The position numbers were made by a program, and so were the translations under genes. DNA of 64,000 bases from Lepidonotus clava (Eukaryota > Annelida > Polychaeta > Phyllodocida > Polynoidae), in NCBI GenBank assembly GCA_936440205.1, contig OW387140.1, forward strand, positions 18,969,659 to 19,033,658, given 5' to 3'. Positions 13,486-25,333 of the stretch are shown in pieces. How positions within the stretch are numbered: position 1 is the stretch's first letter; every line of letters starts with the position of its first letter. The notes below the pieces were generated by a model, which had not been told where the DNA came from, ran no database searches, and saw only the letters and a program-made list of their open reading frames with translations.

Positions 13486-14314
13486 CTGGCAGGTAGATGT
13501 TGAGTCTGGCAGGGCTTTCGTTAGCGGGCACGTCAACGAACTCATTAATAAGGTAATACTGTAACCGGCAGAAGTCAGTGTATGTCCTGGTTATAACGTT
13601 CACGCGCCCATCTGACCAAGTGAGCTCCACTATAAACACAATGTCGGGGTGCCCTGCTGCAACAGAGCTGGCCTGCTTGGCAGTGGCGGGCGACTTGTTG
13701 CCCTTCTCTGTGGTAAACCCTGTGACAGTAGCACTGACAAGGCAGAGCTGAGAAGGTATCGGGGTTTGGGTGTCACCGGCTGTTGGTGTGTAACCAAAAT
13801 CATACTCCCCCTCCTCCAGTGATGTGAGATCTCCATCGGTATCGCTCAGGTCAGTTATGACCGGAGTGTGGTTTTGTTCACTGTGGCCATTATTAGCATG
13901 GATGTGGTTGTCATGGTTGTTGTATACTACCTTGGCCAGTGGTTGGAGTGGGGAATGGCCATTGGTCATAGAATCCACCAGCGACAAGGCATCGTAATCC
14001 TCTTCCCCCTCCGTCTCCGTCTCCTCACCCCATGGACCCTCCTCGTCATCCATCTCTTCCTCCTCACATGTTACGTCACCATCATGATGCTCCGTCACAT
14101 TGTCTACCGCTAGAGCAGGTGGAGGCACAACAGTGTCGGGACTGCTCACATAGATCTCCTCTGTGGGGCTCTGCTGGCTCCCCTGGGTAGTGGGCAGCTG
14201 CGCGTCTTCCACAATCTCTAAATGGACATACCCTGGTAACAAGGCTGTATGAGGAGAAGGGATCTGGCCAATGGGGGCGTTTACATTGGCAAGCGGGGCC
14301 TCCCCAACCACCAT
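13486..14314 (-). CDS. Exon of a PX-domain protein (PX truncated by an intron)
   Basis: On the minus strand an ATG at 14314 opens a frame that runs through a GTGAGA donor (CTGCCAG followed by GTGAGAAC), so the exon ends at 13486 after the first base of codon 277. Residues 1-188 are low-complexity and probably disordered, with a strongly acidic stretch at about 84-107 (EEEEMDDEEG and EETETEGEED) and His/Asn-rich repeats near 132-148. Residues 189-277 match the first two thirds of a PX domain: a strand with LTWSDG, then R243-T-Y-T-D-F, where the arginine is the family's phosphoinositide-binding position, and a closing LPG (275-277). PX proteins bind membrane phosphoinositides. The TWSDG and LPG pattern is closest to the p47phox/NOXO1/Tks (SH3PXD2) group as I remember it, but no SH3 domain is visible. 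The remaining exons should lie to the left and were not found. An in-frame TAG directly precedes the ATG; it could also be an acceptor (CATAG), making this an internal exon. Confidence 0.72.
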
Positions 14315-14900
14315 CTATGAATCGATGAGGTCCTCAGAAAGGGTATGAATCCACATACATATATATGTATTCAGCTCCCCCTCAGATCCTACAGACTGAT
14401 TGAGTGGGTAATCCAAAGCTGAGATTCAGAGAGTGGTTAGCTGGGGGTCCTCTAAGGGCTTAGGTCACACAGAGGTAACGGCAATCCACAAGAATAGGGA
14501 GCAAGCCGAGAGGATCACGTTACAGTCCTTCCCACCTACTCTCAATCCCTGAGTGGGCAGTGGAAGTAGGGGTGATGGTAAATGCGGTAGTATTGTAGGG
14601 GTGAGGCGTAATCCTAGGCCTAAAAAGGACACTACCTACTTAACATCACGTCAGGCGGGGGATGGCACTCCGGGGTGGTACCGGCAGCGGAAGCCGAGTG
14701 ATCGTTCTGCGTCACCCGCGATCAATGGCGGTCAACGTCGGCCTGCCTCCTAGCGGGCGGGGGCGGTATTAGAAGGATGCTGGCTACTGGTGGGTGGTGA
14801 TGCTGACCCTTGTTGGCCTGGCCGCGACAAGCGAAGGGCCCTGAGAGAGTGCAGGGTCAGTGAGAGGCCCTCGGATCGATGGACAATCTAAAAATGAAAA
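14315..14900 (-). promoter_or_regulatory. GC-richer 5' flank of the PX exon (possible 5' UTR/promoter)
   Basis: Upstream of the PX start (higher coordinates) the sequence changes from AT-rich to CpG-containing, mainly 14540-14880 (for example CATCACGTCAGGCGGGGG, then repeated CGG, GCGGGCGG and GGCCGCGAC). Beyond 14900 it returns to AT-rich DNA. No TATA box or well-known paired motif is evident, so the call rests on composition and position only. Confidence 0.3.
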
Positions 14901-17136
14901 CGACAAAGTAAGATATATTGATCGACTTGTAGTTGGTTGAAACTCAAAATAATCTGAATCATTTGTGACAGATTAAACATTAGAATATTGATGCAATATA
15001 TGATAGATTCATATTAGATATGTACACCTAGAGAGTGTCTGGGCTACATAGATATCGAAGCAACATACATTAAACATAATTTTCCGGTATGACTTAATAA
15101 TTTGCTATTTTTTGAGAGATACATGTACAGTTTTCCAGATTACATGTAGGTCTACATAATAATAGTTCGTAGGGTCGACTCTGCCTGTAGATCATGATGC
15201 CTTATCATAAGATATCATCATGATTATAAGACAGGGCCAACCCAACAAGGCATGCAGGCACGGTGTTGGCTCCAGCCTCGAAGCACCAGTACAATTCTGT
15301 ATTTCCAACGACCGGAATCGTTCAGAAAGGTAGTATCGCCCGAGGGACTAGGCTTATCTATGTTATTATTTTTCACGATAAGAGGTTTGAAAAGCAAAGG
15401 CGATGTCAAACAGATAAAGACACACCGTTGCAGATATAATAGATAAAACAATGTCTGGGACAGTAGGTTGATAAAGGCAGAGAGTATTTGTTGAACAAAT
15501 ACGAATTGAAAGATTACCTGTAGATAAACACAATGGTAGGGGCCTTATCTTTATGACAGAAGCCAGAAATAAGCCAGAAATAAGCCAATAAATACTGTGT
15601 TCTGTATTGTCCAAACATTTGGCATCGAGAAACTGCAACAAGAACTTGGGAAGGCTTTCTGCCATTTATGAAATGGCTTTTCCTTTCTTGTTTTTTTTCT
15701 TCTTTTAACACACAGACACATAGTTATAAACAATCTGCAGAAATTAGACTTGCAGTTGATGTAGAATTCTCTATAATCAAATGTAATAAATAACATCAAA
15801 ATAAAACCCAACCACTTCCATGGACCAAGAATAGACACAGCGCAGACACGCCACTGCTTTCTCACCAGATAAACTGACGATTATTTAAGTTCTATTAAAC
15901 AGGTTGAAACTGTAACTGCCCCATTTAACATGTATGGACCAGTAGACATCGACATGACCCCAGACCACCCCCGGATTCCACAACTTACTTTAACAGTGGG
16001 TCTTATATATACAGCTAAATATAGCCGAAGCCAAACGTATCCGGAGTCTACACTGCACGATATACTTTACATAAAGTACATGTATTTCCCACCCACTTAA
16101 TGCCAAACATGTTTCACTACATTAGGTTGTTAAATGGTTGAGTTCTCATGCATGGATATAGCAAAGGTACCAAGCTTTGGTGTTGTTAAACAGTTTTATT
16201 TTAATTGTTTATACTATTCTCATGACGATGCGTAAGATCATAAGATCAAATGTGATCTTTGACAAGTGACTGGCTGTAGTATAAATATTGTTAATTTCAC
16301 AAAGATTTGACATGATATTTTGCAGATGCATGGCAAGCATACCCAAACTTGAAACAATACAATAATGGCAGAAATTTAACATGTGCATATTCATAGTGTA
16401 CATAAGGGGTGAGTGTAGTACTACACCCCTCGTATTTTCATCCATCTGAGAGGGGATGTGGGTCTGTCCATTCAGGTTGACTAATTGACAGGTATAGGGG
16501 ACATATCCAATCTCCCCATCTAAAATACCCCTGTACTGAAAGCAGTCCTTCTGTCCTCCCGCCAACGGTCTCCTCCTGAGTCTAGTCACCTGGTATGTCG
16601 GTATATATCCAATGTTTGTTTCTCTCACCCATGACCTCCACCTCACCCCACTATACACACTTACCTACCTGTATGCTCCAACAACACACCTGTCTGGACC
16701 CTCTACCACCTCCTGGGGTGCTTCTAGGATCGTGGCCTACTACCCGCGTACACAGGTACAGAGGAAGCTACTATCATAAAAACAGGTCTGGATCTCAGGA
16801 TCATTCACAGGTTCATGATCTCAGGCTGGTCCGTTTACCTGTATAATAATTCTATTCCCCATGTGGCTGACGTCGTAGGACTTAATCGGTATAATAATTG
16901 TATATAACATGTGGCAAGTATTATAATCAGTGCGGTAATTAGGTTAAGTATGGATCCTCCTAGATGCCTGGAATCCTGCTGGTAAAATGCTCTCCTACCT
17001 TTTCCCTGGATGAGTGCAGTCTCACCCGGCGTGGTCGAGATGGTGAACTAGGTAATGGTAGAGGTTGTTGTCGGCTAACCTACCGCTTCCCGCCGCTACC
17101 ACTTACTGACTGACTGCTGGGTCTATGTTCTCTGCT

Positions 17137-17176
17137 ATGGACCAACTACAGCAGCTACTGCTGAACTGGTCGACAG
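17137..17176 (+). CDS. Speculative 13-codon first exon
   Basis: A locally GC-rich stretch (17020-17130) leads to ATG at 17137, frame MDQLQQLLLNWST, then ACAG and GTATAG as a donor-like sequence after one base of the next codon. The Leu/Gln-rich peptide looks helical. No downstream exon was found on the plus strand, so this is only a possibility. Confidence 0.15.
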
Positions 17177-17415
17177 GTATAGTCTGCTCTAGGCGTGTTG
17201 ACCCTTAATGTACTTGCTGTTTTTGCACAGTCCCCTGCTATGTGTTGACTAATGTATTAGGTTAATCTTTAAAAAAGCACTGTAATTAGGAAACATACAC
17301 CTTTACATTAAGAAGGTATGTATTCACTTTGCCACTGGGTATAATGGAACTAAATTTGTGCAATGCCTGCACCCAATGCACAAGTGTGGTTCCTATATAC
17401 ATAACAAATATGTAT

Positions 17416-17418
<3 letters not shown>

Positions 17419-17457
<39 letters not shown>
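17419..17457 (+). repeat. (AC)n microsatellite
   Basis: About 19 uninterrupted AC dinucleotides. It explains the short spurious frames rich in Cys-Val or Thr-His. Confidence 0.97.
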
Positions 17458-17459
<2 letters not shown>

Positions 17460-18008
17460 AATGCACCAACTAGACACCGACACTGTACACTGGTTCATAC
17501 CATAGTCCTTGTACCGTATTTACATAAGCAACATCGTTGGGCCTGACTATAGGCGGCCCATGCTGGATCACGGCTGGTCGGATCTCACAGATCTGGTACT
17601 CCTATACTAAACCCATACACTCACTGAGGGGGGCAGGCGGCTGCCGGCTGCCAATAGTCCAATAACGTCGGCCCTAATGGGTATCAGTACTGTGGGAAAT
17701 GGCCACCGGAGGACGAAAAGGTTAATACTCGAGCATGAAATGACACTAGCTTGTGTCAAGGAATAAAGGGAATGAGTTAAAGACGGGATACATTTCACTG
17801 GGGCATATTATTAATGAATTGAGACATGATCCATGATTAATAGCCAACCCCATTATTCTAGCTGTCCTACAATAAAGAACCAAAGCTGCGTACAACAATA
17901 CCTATACTGACCGATGTGGTGGCCTTGGGATAGGCCCGGGGCCAGTTTGAATCTAATAGGGCATGGCCAGCCAAATAGCGGTGCAAAAAGACCTTATGGG
18001 TACCAGCC

Positions 18009-18096
18009 AGGTGTGTACAGGTAACACACCTTAACCAGTGGCCACTGGTACCCATGGTCTGTGCAGTGAGGCGTGGCACCAGTGACCACCACTGGT
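18009..18096. repeat. Cluster of three small hairpins
   Basis: AGGTGTGT/ACACACCT (18009-18031), the 16-bp palindrome ACCAGTGGCCACTGGT (18034-18049), and ACCAGTG/CACTGGT (18078-18096). The second and third share the ACCAGTG half, suggesting a repeated binding-site unit or a degenerate small element. Confidence 0.75.
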
Positions 18097-20105
18097 ACCT
18101 GTAATCAACAGGACAGGTAGTCTGGTGGCCAGCTTGAGGCACTTCCAGCCGCTATTGGCGAACACTCCCTATTGGGCGCAGTATCATCTATTCTACACAA
18201 AATTGGTGTGGTTGTCTTAGCCAGACCCCAAACTTTGGATACAATTATAGGCGACGCTTTTTACCAGACTGTAATTGACCGATGACCTCCTGATTCACTT
18301 TTTGTGTGTAACAAAAGAGTATACCTGTTGTAGATCTATACAGAACTCTACTCAATGGACAAGAAGAGGGCCTTATCATCCACCTACTTTAAATTCCAGT
18401 CGAGTGCACACAGCCCCTAGCAGGACAGGGGCGTGGTGTCTAGGGATAAACACCGGATTTGTAAACCTCACCTCCTGCGGGCCCCACGGTGGTCTATGCG
18501 ATTTCTGACCCCTAAAACGCCATGCTAATGTCCACTGAGCAAAGGGCCTGTGTAAACTATGGAAGTAGATGGGTCAACAGCTGGGGAGGGGGTGCAGGGT
18601 GGTGTGTAGGATCTAGTTTAAGTAGCTTCGAGGTCTAGGGTGTACTGTAGGACAGGAAGCCCCTGCCTATACTTCTCTGCAGGTTTATCACTTATTTTGT
18701 CTTGTCTCTATCCTGCCCCACTAAGACTTTGAACTTCAAAGGTGTCATACACGTTTTCCCGCTTTCAAACGGCTACTACAACTAGGTTAAGTATTCCTTA
18801 AATCTTCGGCAAACTCCTCTTACATACGTTGAGTTGTGTTCTCTACTCCTTGGAGTACACAGGCTGCAGGTACACGGACCTTAAAACCCTTTCTCTACAT
18901 GCAGGTCCCTGAGGATGTTTCTGAAAAACTCTTTCTATATAAATATCTGATTATGCTGGTTGATAGTCCATTCAGTAGTACAATACTCAACGATAAAAGG
19001 TTCCTTGCAATCAATACTTAGAAATAACCTAAACATTATGATAATATTATTGTAATAATGATTTTTGTGTTGCTGCAACTGCCAAAATTGTTAATTATAT
19101 CCACAATTTAATCAGGACAGAGCAATTAAGTCACATCCATCCTTAAGATAACTACATCAATTACTTAAATTACTCTTATATCTTATACGGGGCGAATATT
19201 ATTTACAAGCCAAATCTTCCTTCAAATGACCCATTTATGGTTGCACGTAATGGCGACGTAGTTCAGGCAAAGGGGTTTTAGCATATGACCTAATGCTGAG
19301 AATGTTTACCCCAATACCCATTACTGGCCTCAAACCTAAATCAATATTTAAGGTTGTTAAGTTTGCTGGGAAAAGCTATGAAGTAATCCCAACGTAAATA
19401 CCTGAACGAGGCTCTTACATAGCGTTTATCTGTTTATTTTCCCACTTGTAAATGTAAGCAAAGTTTCCCTACATTCCACTCATTGGGCGTTTGGCGTTCT
19501 TTGTTTAAGAATGTAATTGCTCTTAGTCATACCAGGCTATCAACTAACTATCAGGTAAGTAGACAGATATTTTACCTGCATAAACATGGACATTTTGCTA
19601 AAAGATAGATGGTTATAGAATTACAATGAAATGAAATGATAAAATCATTATAGTAGCACTGCAGTAGCATCATCAGAAGCACTGACCCACTAATAATTCT
19701 TTTAGTTCTAATACCTTTAGCTTAATTTGGGTTTATGGTCAATTACTTCAATGAAAGTCCCTTCTGCTCTTGGTTCATGGCCTGCCCAAACTGACCAATC
19801 CGATGCCAGTAAGAGATTGATTTAATATAATCTACTCTTTTCCCACTTAAAAGCAATTACTTGTTTGATTTCCCCATATATCATGTACCTGTTAGAGCCC
19901 CATCAGTGAACTGGTCAAGGTAGGGGAGTTTATGATTGAGATAAGGGTCCATTATGAGGTCCTTGGGAAGAGACAGAAGCACTCAGGACCCCCACAGTTA
20001 CCGATAAAAGGGTAGTAATGACCACTTAACGACCCACTGAGACCCTTACCCCCTTAGTTTGAACAGGGAAGTCGTACATGTTCTGATTCTAATCAATTTC
20101 TTGCC

Positions 20106-20240
20106 ATGCATGGAGGATGTCAACTGTTTGGGACAATAGAGAGGTCAGACTGGGCTGACGACCCGGTCTTACAACGACAGATGGAAGCGGACTTAAGGTT
20201 GCTATACGTCGACTCTCTGGAGAATGTGATTAAAATCTAA
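20106..20240 (+). CDS. Short ORF or terminal exon, 44 codons
   Basis: ATG at 20106 opens MHGGCQLFGTIERSDWADDP, followed by VLQRQMEADLRLLYVDSLEN and VIKI before TAA at 20238. The second half has protein-like composition (amphipathic helix with alternating charged and leucine positions), unlike nearby random frames. No promoter, Kozak context or splice site stands out. It could be a relic, a small protein or chance. Confidence 0.2.
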   Translation: MHGGCQLFGTIERSDWADDPVLQRQMEADLRLLYVDSLENVIKI

Positions 20241-21003
20241 CAGCACCTCGAATCAACAGATTCTTCGGGGGGTGGCCAAGTTTTATAAGTGTAGGGCGCT
20301 AGCTCTGATTGTGAATCAGAACATGATAGACTTCTCTTACCAAACGAGAGGAGTGAGGGTCTCAGTAGGTCATCATGGTTCATCATGAGTCAATTGAGAT
20401 CTAAGGTCATTTAAGGAAAGTAACCAGTGAAAATACTTATATAAAATATTAAAGCAACGCTGCATTATCTTGTACGCGTAGAGAATTTATAATTTGGACG
20501 AGCTTACCCTCGCCAGAAGCTACCAATAGTGATCTTCCACTTGACAGAAACGTATAACCAGTTGGCAATAAATAATACTCGACCTACCCATAATAATAAT
20601 TTATAATACGTGTCCTACCTCACAGGTAATGTTATAGGGTCCGGATGCGGGACTATTGATTGATGTGAATTTCCAAGAATGGAAGGCGGATAAAGTATTG
20701 GAGACCTAATTCTATTACATTAGTTTGGGAATTCATGTTCGTATGGAACAAATGTGCTTTCTGTTCGACCATGATCTTGCCATGTGGATATCATGAAGAC
20801 TGTTTCTGACAAATAAGAAGGGAAGTAAGTGAATACCCGGTCCATCACTGAAAATTCTTTATCACTACAAAAGTCCTGGGAAGTCCCGGTTGTATATTTT
20901 TACGTAAATACGAAACTGGATAACACTTTTTCATGCTAGTGATAGTTTGACATGTCTATCATAATGCCGTGACAGCTACCACGCGTAACAGACCCACTGA
21001 TTT

Positions 21004-21038
21004 AGATAACATGTTCATTGTTTACAAACATGTTATCT
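21004..21038. repeat. Perfect hairpin, 12-bp arms
   Basis: AGATAACATGTT, an 11-base loop, then AACATGTTATCT. It is too short for a microRNA precursor; function unknown. Confidence 0.93.
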
Positions 21039-21259
21039 TTATGATAAACTGCGTACTTTAGGAATAGAACTGAAATTCGAATGCGCTCGGATGACGGATC
21101 CATGGATGGAATTTAATACATCACATGATTTTATCTTCTTTATGAATGAGTATATTTTTATGCATATCGTAACAATGGATCACGAACACGTTTTATGCTC
21201 ATATATACAATGAGGGTTTACATGAATGTATATACATGTAATAATTATATTCAAAATAA

Positions 21260-21500
21260 CACTGCATGAAAATAGACCGTTCAGACCTTTAAGTTTCTGT
21301 AAATGGGGCCATTGAGGTTTGCTAAAGACAATGAAAAGGTCACCTTTACAAGCCCTTTCCAAAATATTGTCAGGTGACCTTTAAAATTCATCAAAGATCT
21401 TTCAAAGGTGTTGGAAATGTGACTTTTCCTATGCCTTTAATGAACCTCAATTGCCCCATTTTCAAAATTAAAGGTCTTAAAGGTTTATTTTTGCACAGTG
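21260..21500. mobile_element. Tourist-like (PIF/Harbinger-type) MITE, 241 bp
   Basis: The two halves are near-complete inverted copies: both arms read CACTG..., then AGACCTTTAA, AAATGGGGC and CATTGAGGTT, AAGGTCACCTTT or close variants, when the right arm is reverse-complemented. The ends are CACTG and CAGTG, flanked on both sides by TAA (21257-21259 and 21501-21503), the 3-bp target duplication characteristic of PIF/Harbinger elements. There is no coding capacity; the element is non-autonomous. Confidence 0.72.
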
Positions 21501-21626
21501 TAACTCCTTCACTGTTCCTTTCTATATGAGTATAATACATTATGTTCCTTTCTATATATCATTCGTGTTCTAACTAAAAAGTCACTTCGTGGACCTTTAC
21601 ACAACTCACCCCGGACCCGAACTCAC

Positions 21627-21782
21627 AAGTTTTGGCAGCGATATGTCAATCTGGTAGGTATTCTCTGTAGTCCCTGATACCGTATCCCGCTGTGCAGAGT
21701 ACTCCACGTCCACGACTCCCCTCTCCTGTTCCTTGACCAGTTTACTCCAGGGCGGTATCCTGAATGGACCACTTAGGGTGAT
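21627..21782 (-). CDS. Internal coding exon, 52 codons, possibly arrestin-like
   Basis: Minus strand, acceptor CATAG at 21783, donor GTGAGT at 21626; the frame is open for all 52 codons, in phase 0 at both ends, with balanced codon use. It contains no methionine, so it must be internal. It reads SGPFRIPPWSKLVKEQERG, then VVDVEYSAQRD, then TYQIDISLPKL. The order PPW, a V-V-D-V-E-Y-S strand and a Y-Q-I-D-I-S-L-P strand just before a splice donor resembles the last strands of the arrestin C-terminal domain in alpha-arrestins (ARRDC family, pattern VEYxL then LPLVIG). That likeness is weak and from memory; other beta-sandwich proteins would also fit. In-frame TAG immediately upstream supports the splice site. 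It might belong to the PX transcript downstream (phases agree) or to a separate gene. Confidence 0.5.
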
Positions 21783-21925
21783 CTATGCGTGGACTTGTAA
21801 CCAGCCTAAACGCCGCTGTTAAACGACTGGCGCGAGCTGTCCGTCAGAAACCAGCGTCCAATGGTGGTATTTCCCCTACTTCCTCCCGACCTTCCCCCGC
21901 ATCCCCTTTTCCTCCAGTGTCCTGA

Positions 21926-21950
21926 TGACGTCACATCTAAGGTCACGTGA
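21926..21950. promoter_or_regulatory. CRE plus E-box pair
   Basis: TGACGTCA (21926-21933) and GTCACGTGA (21942-21950) in a CpG-containing block (21800-22110). This lies 145 bp upstream (minus-strand sense) of the exon at 21627-21782, so it could be its promoter, yet that exon lacks a start codon. Confidence 0.38.
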
Positions 21951-22384
21951 TCTACAGAGATTCGGGAGGAATTCACTCTCAATAAGAGTCGCTCTCCAAG
22001 CAGGTCACGACGCTGAATGTTGTGCTCGGAGGCTGGGAGAGCCATCCCGATGCCTCTTGTACGTGTCCGGCGCCTCAAAATCGATACATGGATTCCGAGC
22101 GCGTTTTTAATGTACTAAATGCGACGCCAACATTTTTAAATTAACAGGGCTGTGGCAAAATTAATAAAAAGAAAAATACCGGTAGATCAAAACTTATTGA
22201 AATTGATGGGTGGATAGTAAATTTATATCTTAGTAAAATTCTACACAGCTCTTAATGATGAACTAGTTCCCCACACAGGAGTTATAGGGATCTACTTCAA
22301 CGAACACCCCCTCCAGTCATCCCGGGAAGGAAAGTGATGACTTTCACCACCATCAATGACTCATACCCTACTGGAGGAGGGTTG

Positions 22385-22430
22385 TGACGTCACCATCACG
22401 TGACCGTAACCAATGGCAACAACAGGAGGT
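22385..22430. promoter_or_regulatory. CRE, E-box and CCAAT cluster
   Basis: TGACGTCA (22385-22392), TCACGTGA (22396-22403) and CCAAT (22410-22414) in a GC-rich block reaching 22570. The same CRE-then-E-box order occurs 450 bp to the left, so the two may form a divergent or duplicated regulatory region. Confidence 0.4.
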
Positions 22431-22619
22431 CGTGCGACAGGCCTTGGGGGACGGGAGGCCGGGGACACGGTCTCCTAGCCGAGCCTTAAATACCCATATA
22501 TCACCATGGAAACTGCCTGCAGGACTGGCAGCAAACATACGCCTGGAGAGTGTGGGAGGAGGCTGAGGCTGTTGCTTTGCTCTCACATCACAGGCTGCGG
22601 TTAATATCGGGATTACCAA

Positions 22620-25060
22620 GTGGGAGTTGAGTGGAAACGTGCGATGTTGATATGGGTGGGATGGGACTGGGATTATATATAAATTGTGTGGGTATGGTCA
22701 TGAGCTGATTGGTTATTTGAAACAGCAGGTTGGAGGGAGGGATAGCGTATAGATGGTGGTCAGTCACTCAGTGAGTTGAGCTAGACACGGCATCCATGTA
22801 TGCTACTTTCATCACCATCAGCATTTAGTGTCCCTTACGTGGATGTGGAGTGTGTGAGATTTATAATGGTAAAAAGGGGAAACAATTGGGCTAATTTGGA
22901 CTTTTTATCACACACAACCTAATTTATAGCTGTCTTCCACAATGCCGTGTAAAACTGTATGGTAGAAAAATGAGGAGGGTATGCTCCTACCACTACTCTT
23001 AATCTACTTTCGCTTGATCTTAGCTAACGTTCGCTACACGAGTCAACCTCAGGGGGATCCTAATTTGTCCGAGTTAATTGCTTCTGTGTAATCATGCTCT
23101 GTACATCTCTAGGGACCATCACTCTGCCCGCTATAGCTTCTCGCTAATGTAGCTCGGGCGAGGGAGGCCGCCTAATATATCACCCAGGGGGTATGGTAAA
23201 TAACTGGATGTTTTAGGAAATATATGTACAAAGCTCAAGGATATGGGTGAATAATGGGGAGCTCCTCACTAGTCAACGTGTTGATGGAGGCTAATCCGGG
23301 AGTGTTTGGGTTAAGGGGGATTAGGTCGTCGGTCCATCGGCCCCCTGGATGGGGGTTGTTTATAAAGCAATACAATACGTTGACAAACTCTGCCAATTCA
23401 CCATACCACAGATAGCTGATTATGAGTATTTTGAGTATCTGAAGGCTAATTTAAAGCATTTTTTCAACAAAACTCAATGAAAAAATCTGTTTTTCATGAC
23501 AGATACATACTGCGTTTCCAATGGGCCATAGCATTAGTCTGTATGACTTATGGTTGTCTCAAAACTAATTCCCAAAGTTCGATCATTTTCTGCAAATTTG
23601 TAATTTCAGCCAAATTATTCTGGCAAATACATTTATTTCTTTGTCACATGTTTGGTATCTTTGGAATTAGAATTAAATTTTCTATTCATCCATGTCGATC
23701 ATGTTTTGATAAACAGAAATTGAGTTTTGAACACTACATGTTCAGTAGACTATTCAAAGATACCATATTATACAAGGGTTTGTCAATGCATTAGTGTTTA
23801 TACAGCCATCACCCTGGCTTAAGACAACATAGGCCGACGAGGCTGGACCCCTAAACCCACACAGACCGACCGGCCTTTAATCCCCCAATGTTTTGATACG
23901 TTGACTAGTGGATGGCAGCCGAATAATGTGCATAATGATATGATATGACTATGATGCTGGCCCCAAATTCCATTTTACCGTAACCAGGTACTTTATCAGT
24001 GAAGAACCTCACATGAACTCTCTAAAAGAAGGTTTTCCTCCCAAAGTACGTTAGCAAATCTCCCTTTTAGAGATTATGTTTGTTTTCAAATCTCGTGTTA
24101 AGTTGTACATTCGCGAGTTCCAACTGACCATCGAATCCCCAAGATCTAGATTATCTACATTGAGAAACCCCTGTGGTCAACATTTGAGAGTCAGGGTATA
24201 GACCCCTGACGTCGATGACCATGTTTGTAAACAGGGTCATTTCCGGGGAACCTTGACCTGCGGTAAGTCCCTATTAATGACATAGTGACGCCATCCCCAC
24301 CTACGTCTGTTTTGACTATATCAATGAGGTGAAATGGTGACTCGATACGTGAGCTAAGGCAATTGCCCAATTAATAAGCTGACAACCATAGGAAACTGCA
24401 TTAGTACTAGGAAGTACGGGGATGAGGAAGGAGAATTCGTATATATAGCACACGGAACTAAGGGAAGTTAAACAAAGGGTCAGGACGGAAAACCCAAGGG
24501 GGGGGGGTAAGGTATGATGGACAAAAGGAATAAACCTTTCACATTTGAGTTGAAAACTTTGTAAATCGGCCCACCCTTTTCGAACCCCTGAATTTATCCC
24601 TTATTTATATATGTCCCACACAGGACTAGAGAATATGAGATATATATGCAATGAGAACTAGAAAACTCCAAAATCTTTCAAATCTGTTTTCCACTTCAAG
24701 TTATACACTTCCTTTTAAATCTCGAAAATCAAGCTTCAAAAAGAAATCATAAAACTTTTAACGTAATTTGATGTAAGAAAGAAAACACACAAAAAAAAAC
24801 TAGGCCCTTAAGGATCTGAGAGATAAACTTATTAGATTTACAGGCATGCTAAGTTCGAGAACTAATTCATTTAAAACAAGTAAATCTTGTCTGGGGACTT
24901 TCTAAATAAATGTGAAATTAGGATAGAATCCGGTAGCGTTTTGTCGCATCGTGTGTCATAAATAGGGTATTTGGCGTAAAACGAATCCTTACTTTATCCT
25001 TCTTTTTATGGATTCCTAAATAAACCATTTAAACCCCCGTGACACAGACAAGCACACTAC
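22620..25060. other. Gene-free stretch
   Basis: AT-rich sequence without recognisable exons, repeats or motif clusters beyond short A- and G-runs (8 G at 24501). Confidence 0.5.
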
Positions 25061-25333
25061 CGCCGCTCAGCCGTAGTCCTCTTTCCCTTCCGGAAAGCCG
25101 TGTCCAAACACAAACCTCGCTTCGGTACAGCCAATCAAAGTCGTCCCACTGTAAGCTTTAAAAGTCCTTAATGAATTCTTTCCCGATCGACATTGAAGGT
25201 AACCCCAGGAGACCGGGTAGGGTGCACTGAGCCGAACCAAAGCCATCAATGGCCTCTCCCTACCCCCAACCAAAGCCCAAGGACACGCCAAGGTCACCGC
25301 TAGGTGTCCTGGGGGTCGGCGGCCTCTACATAC

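Larger units (their letters stand above)
14901..21255. other. Gene-poor stretch
   Basis: AT-rich DNA with the AC microsatellite, the hairpin cluster at 18.0 kb and the two speculative short coding candidates at 17137 and 20106. A frame of 150 codons at 16209-16658 (minus) has no recognisable domain. Confidence 0.45.

Noticed and set aside
16209-16658. 150-codon minus-strand frame
   Set aside because: It begins at GTG, shows no domain, and its second half is AT-rich with atypical composition. A short real exon within it cannot be excluded.
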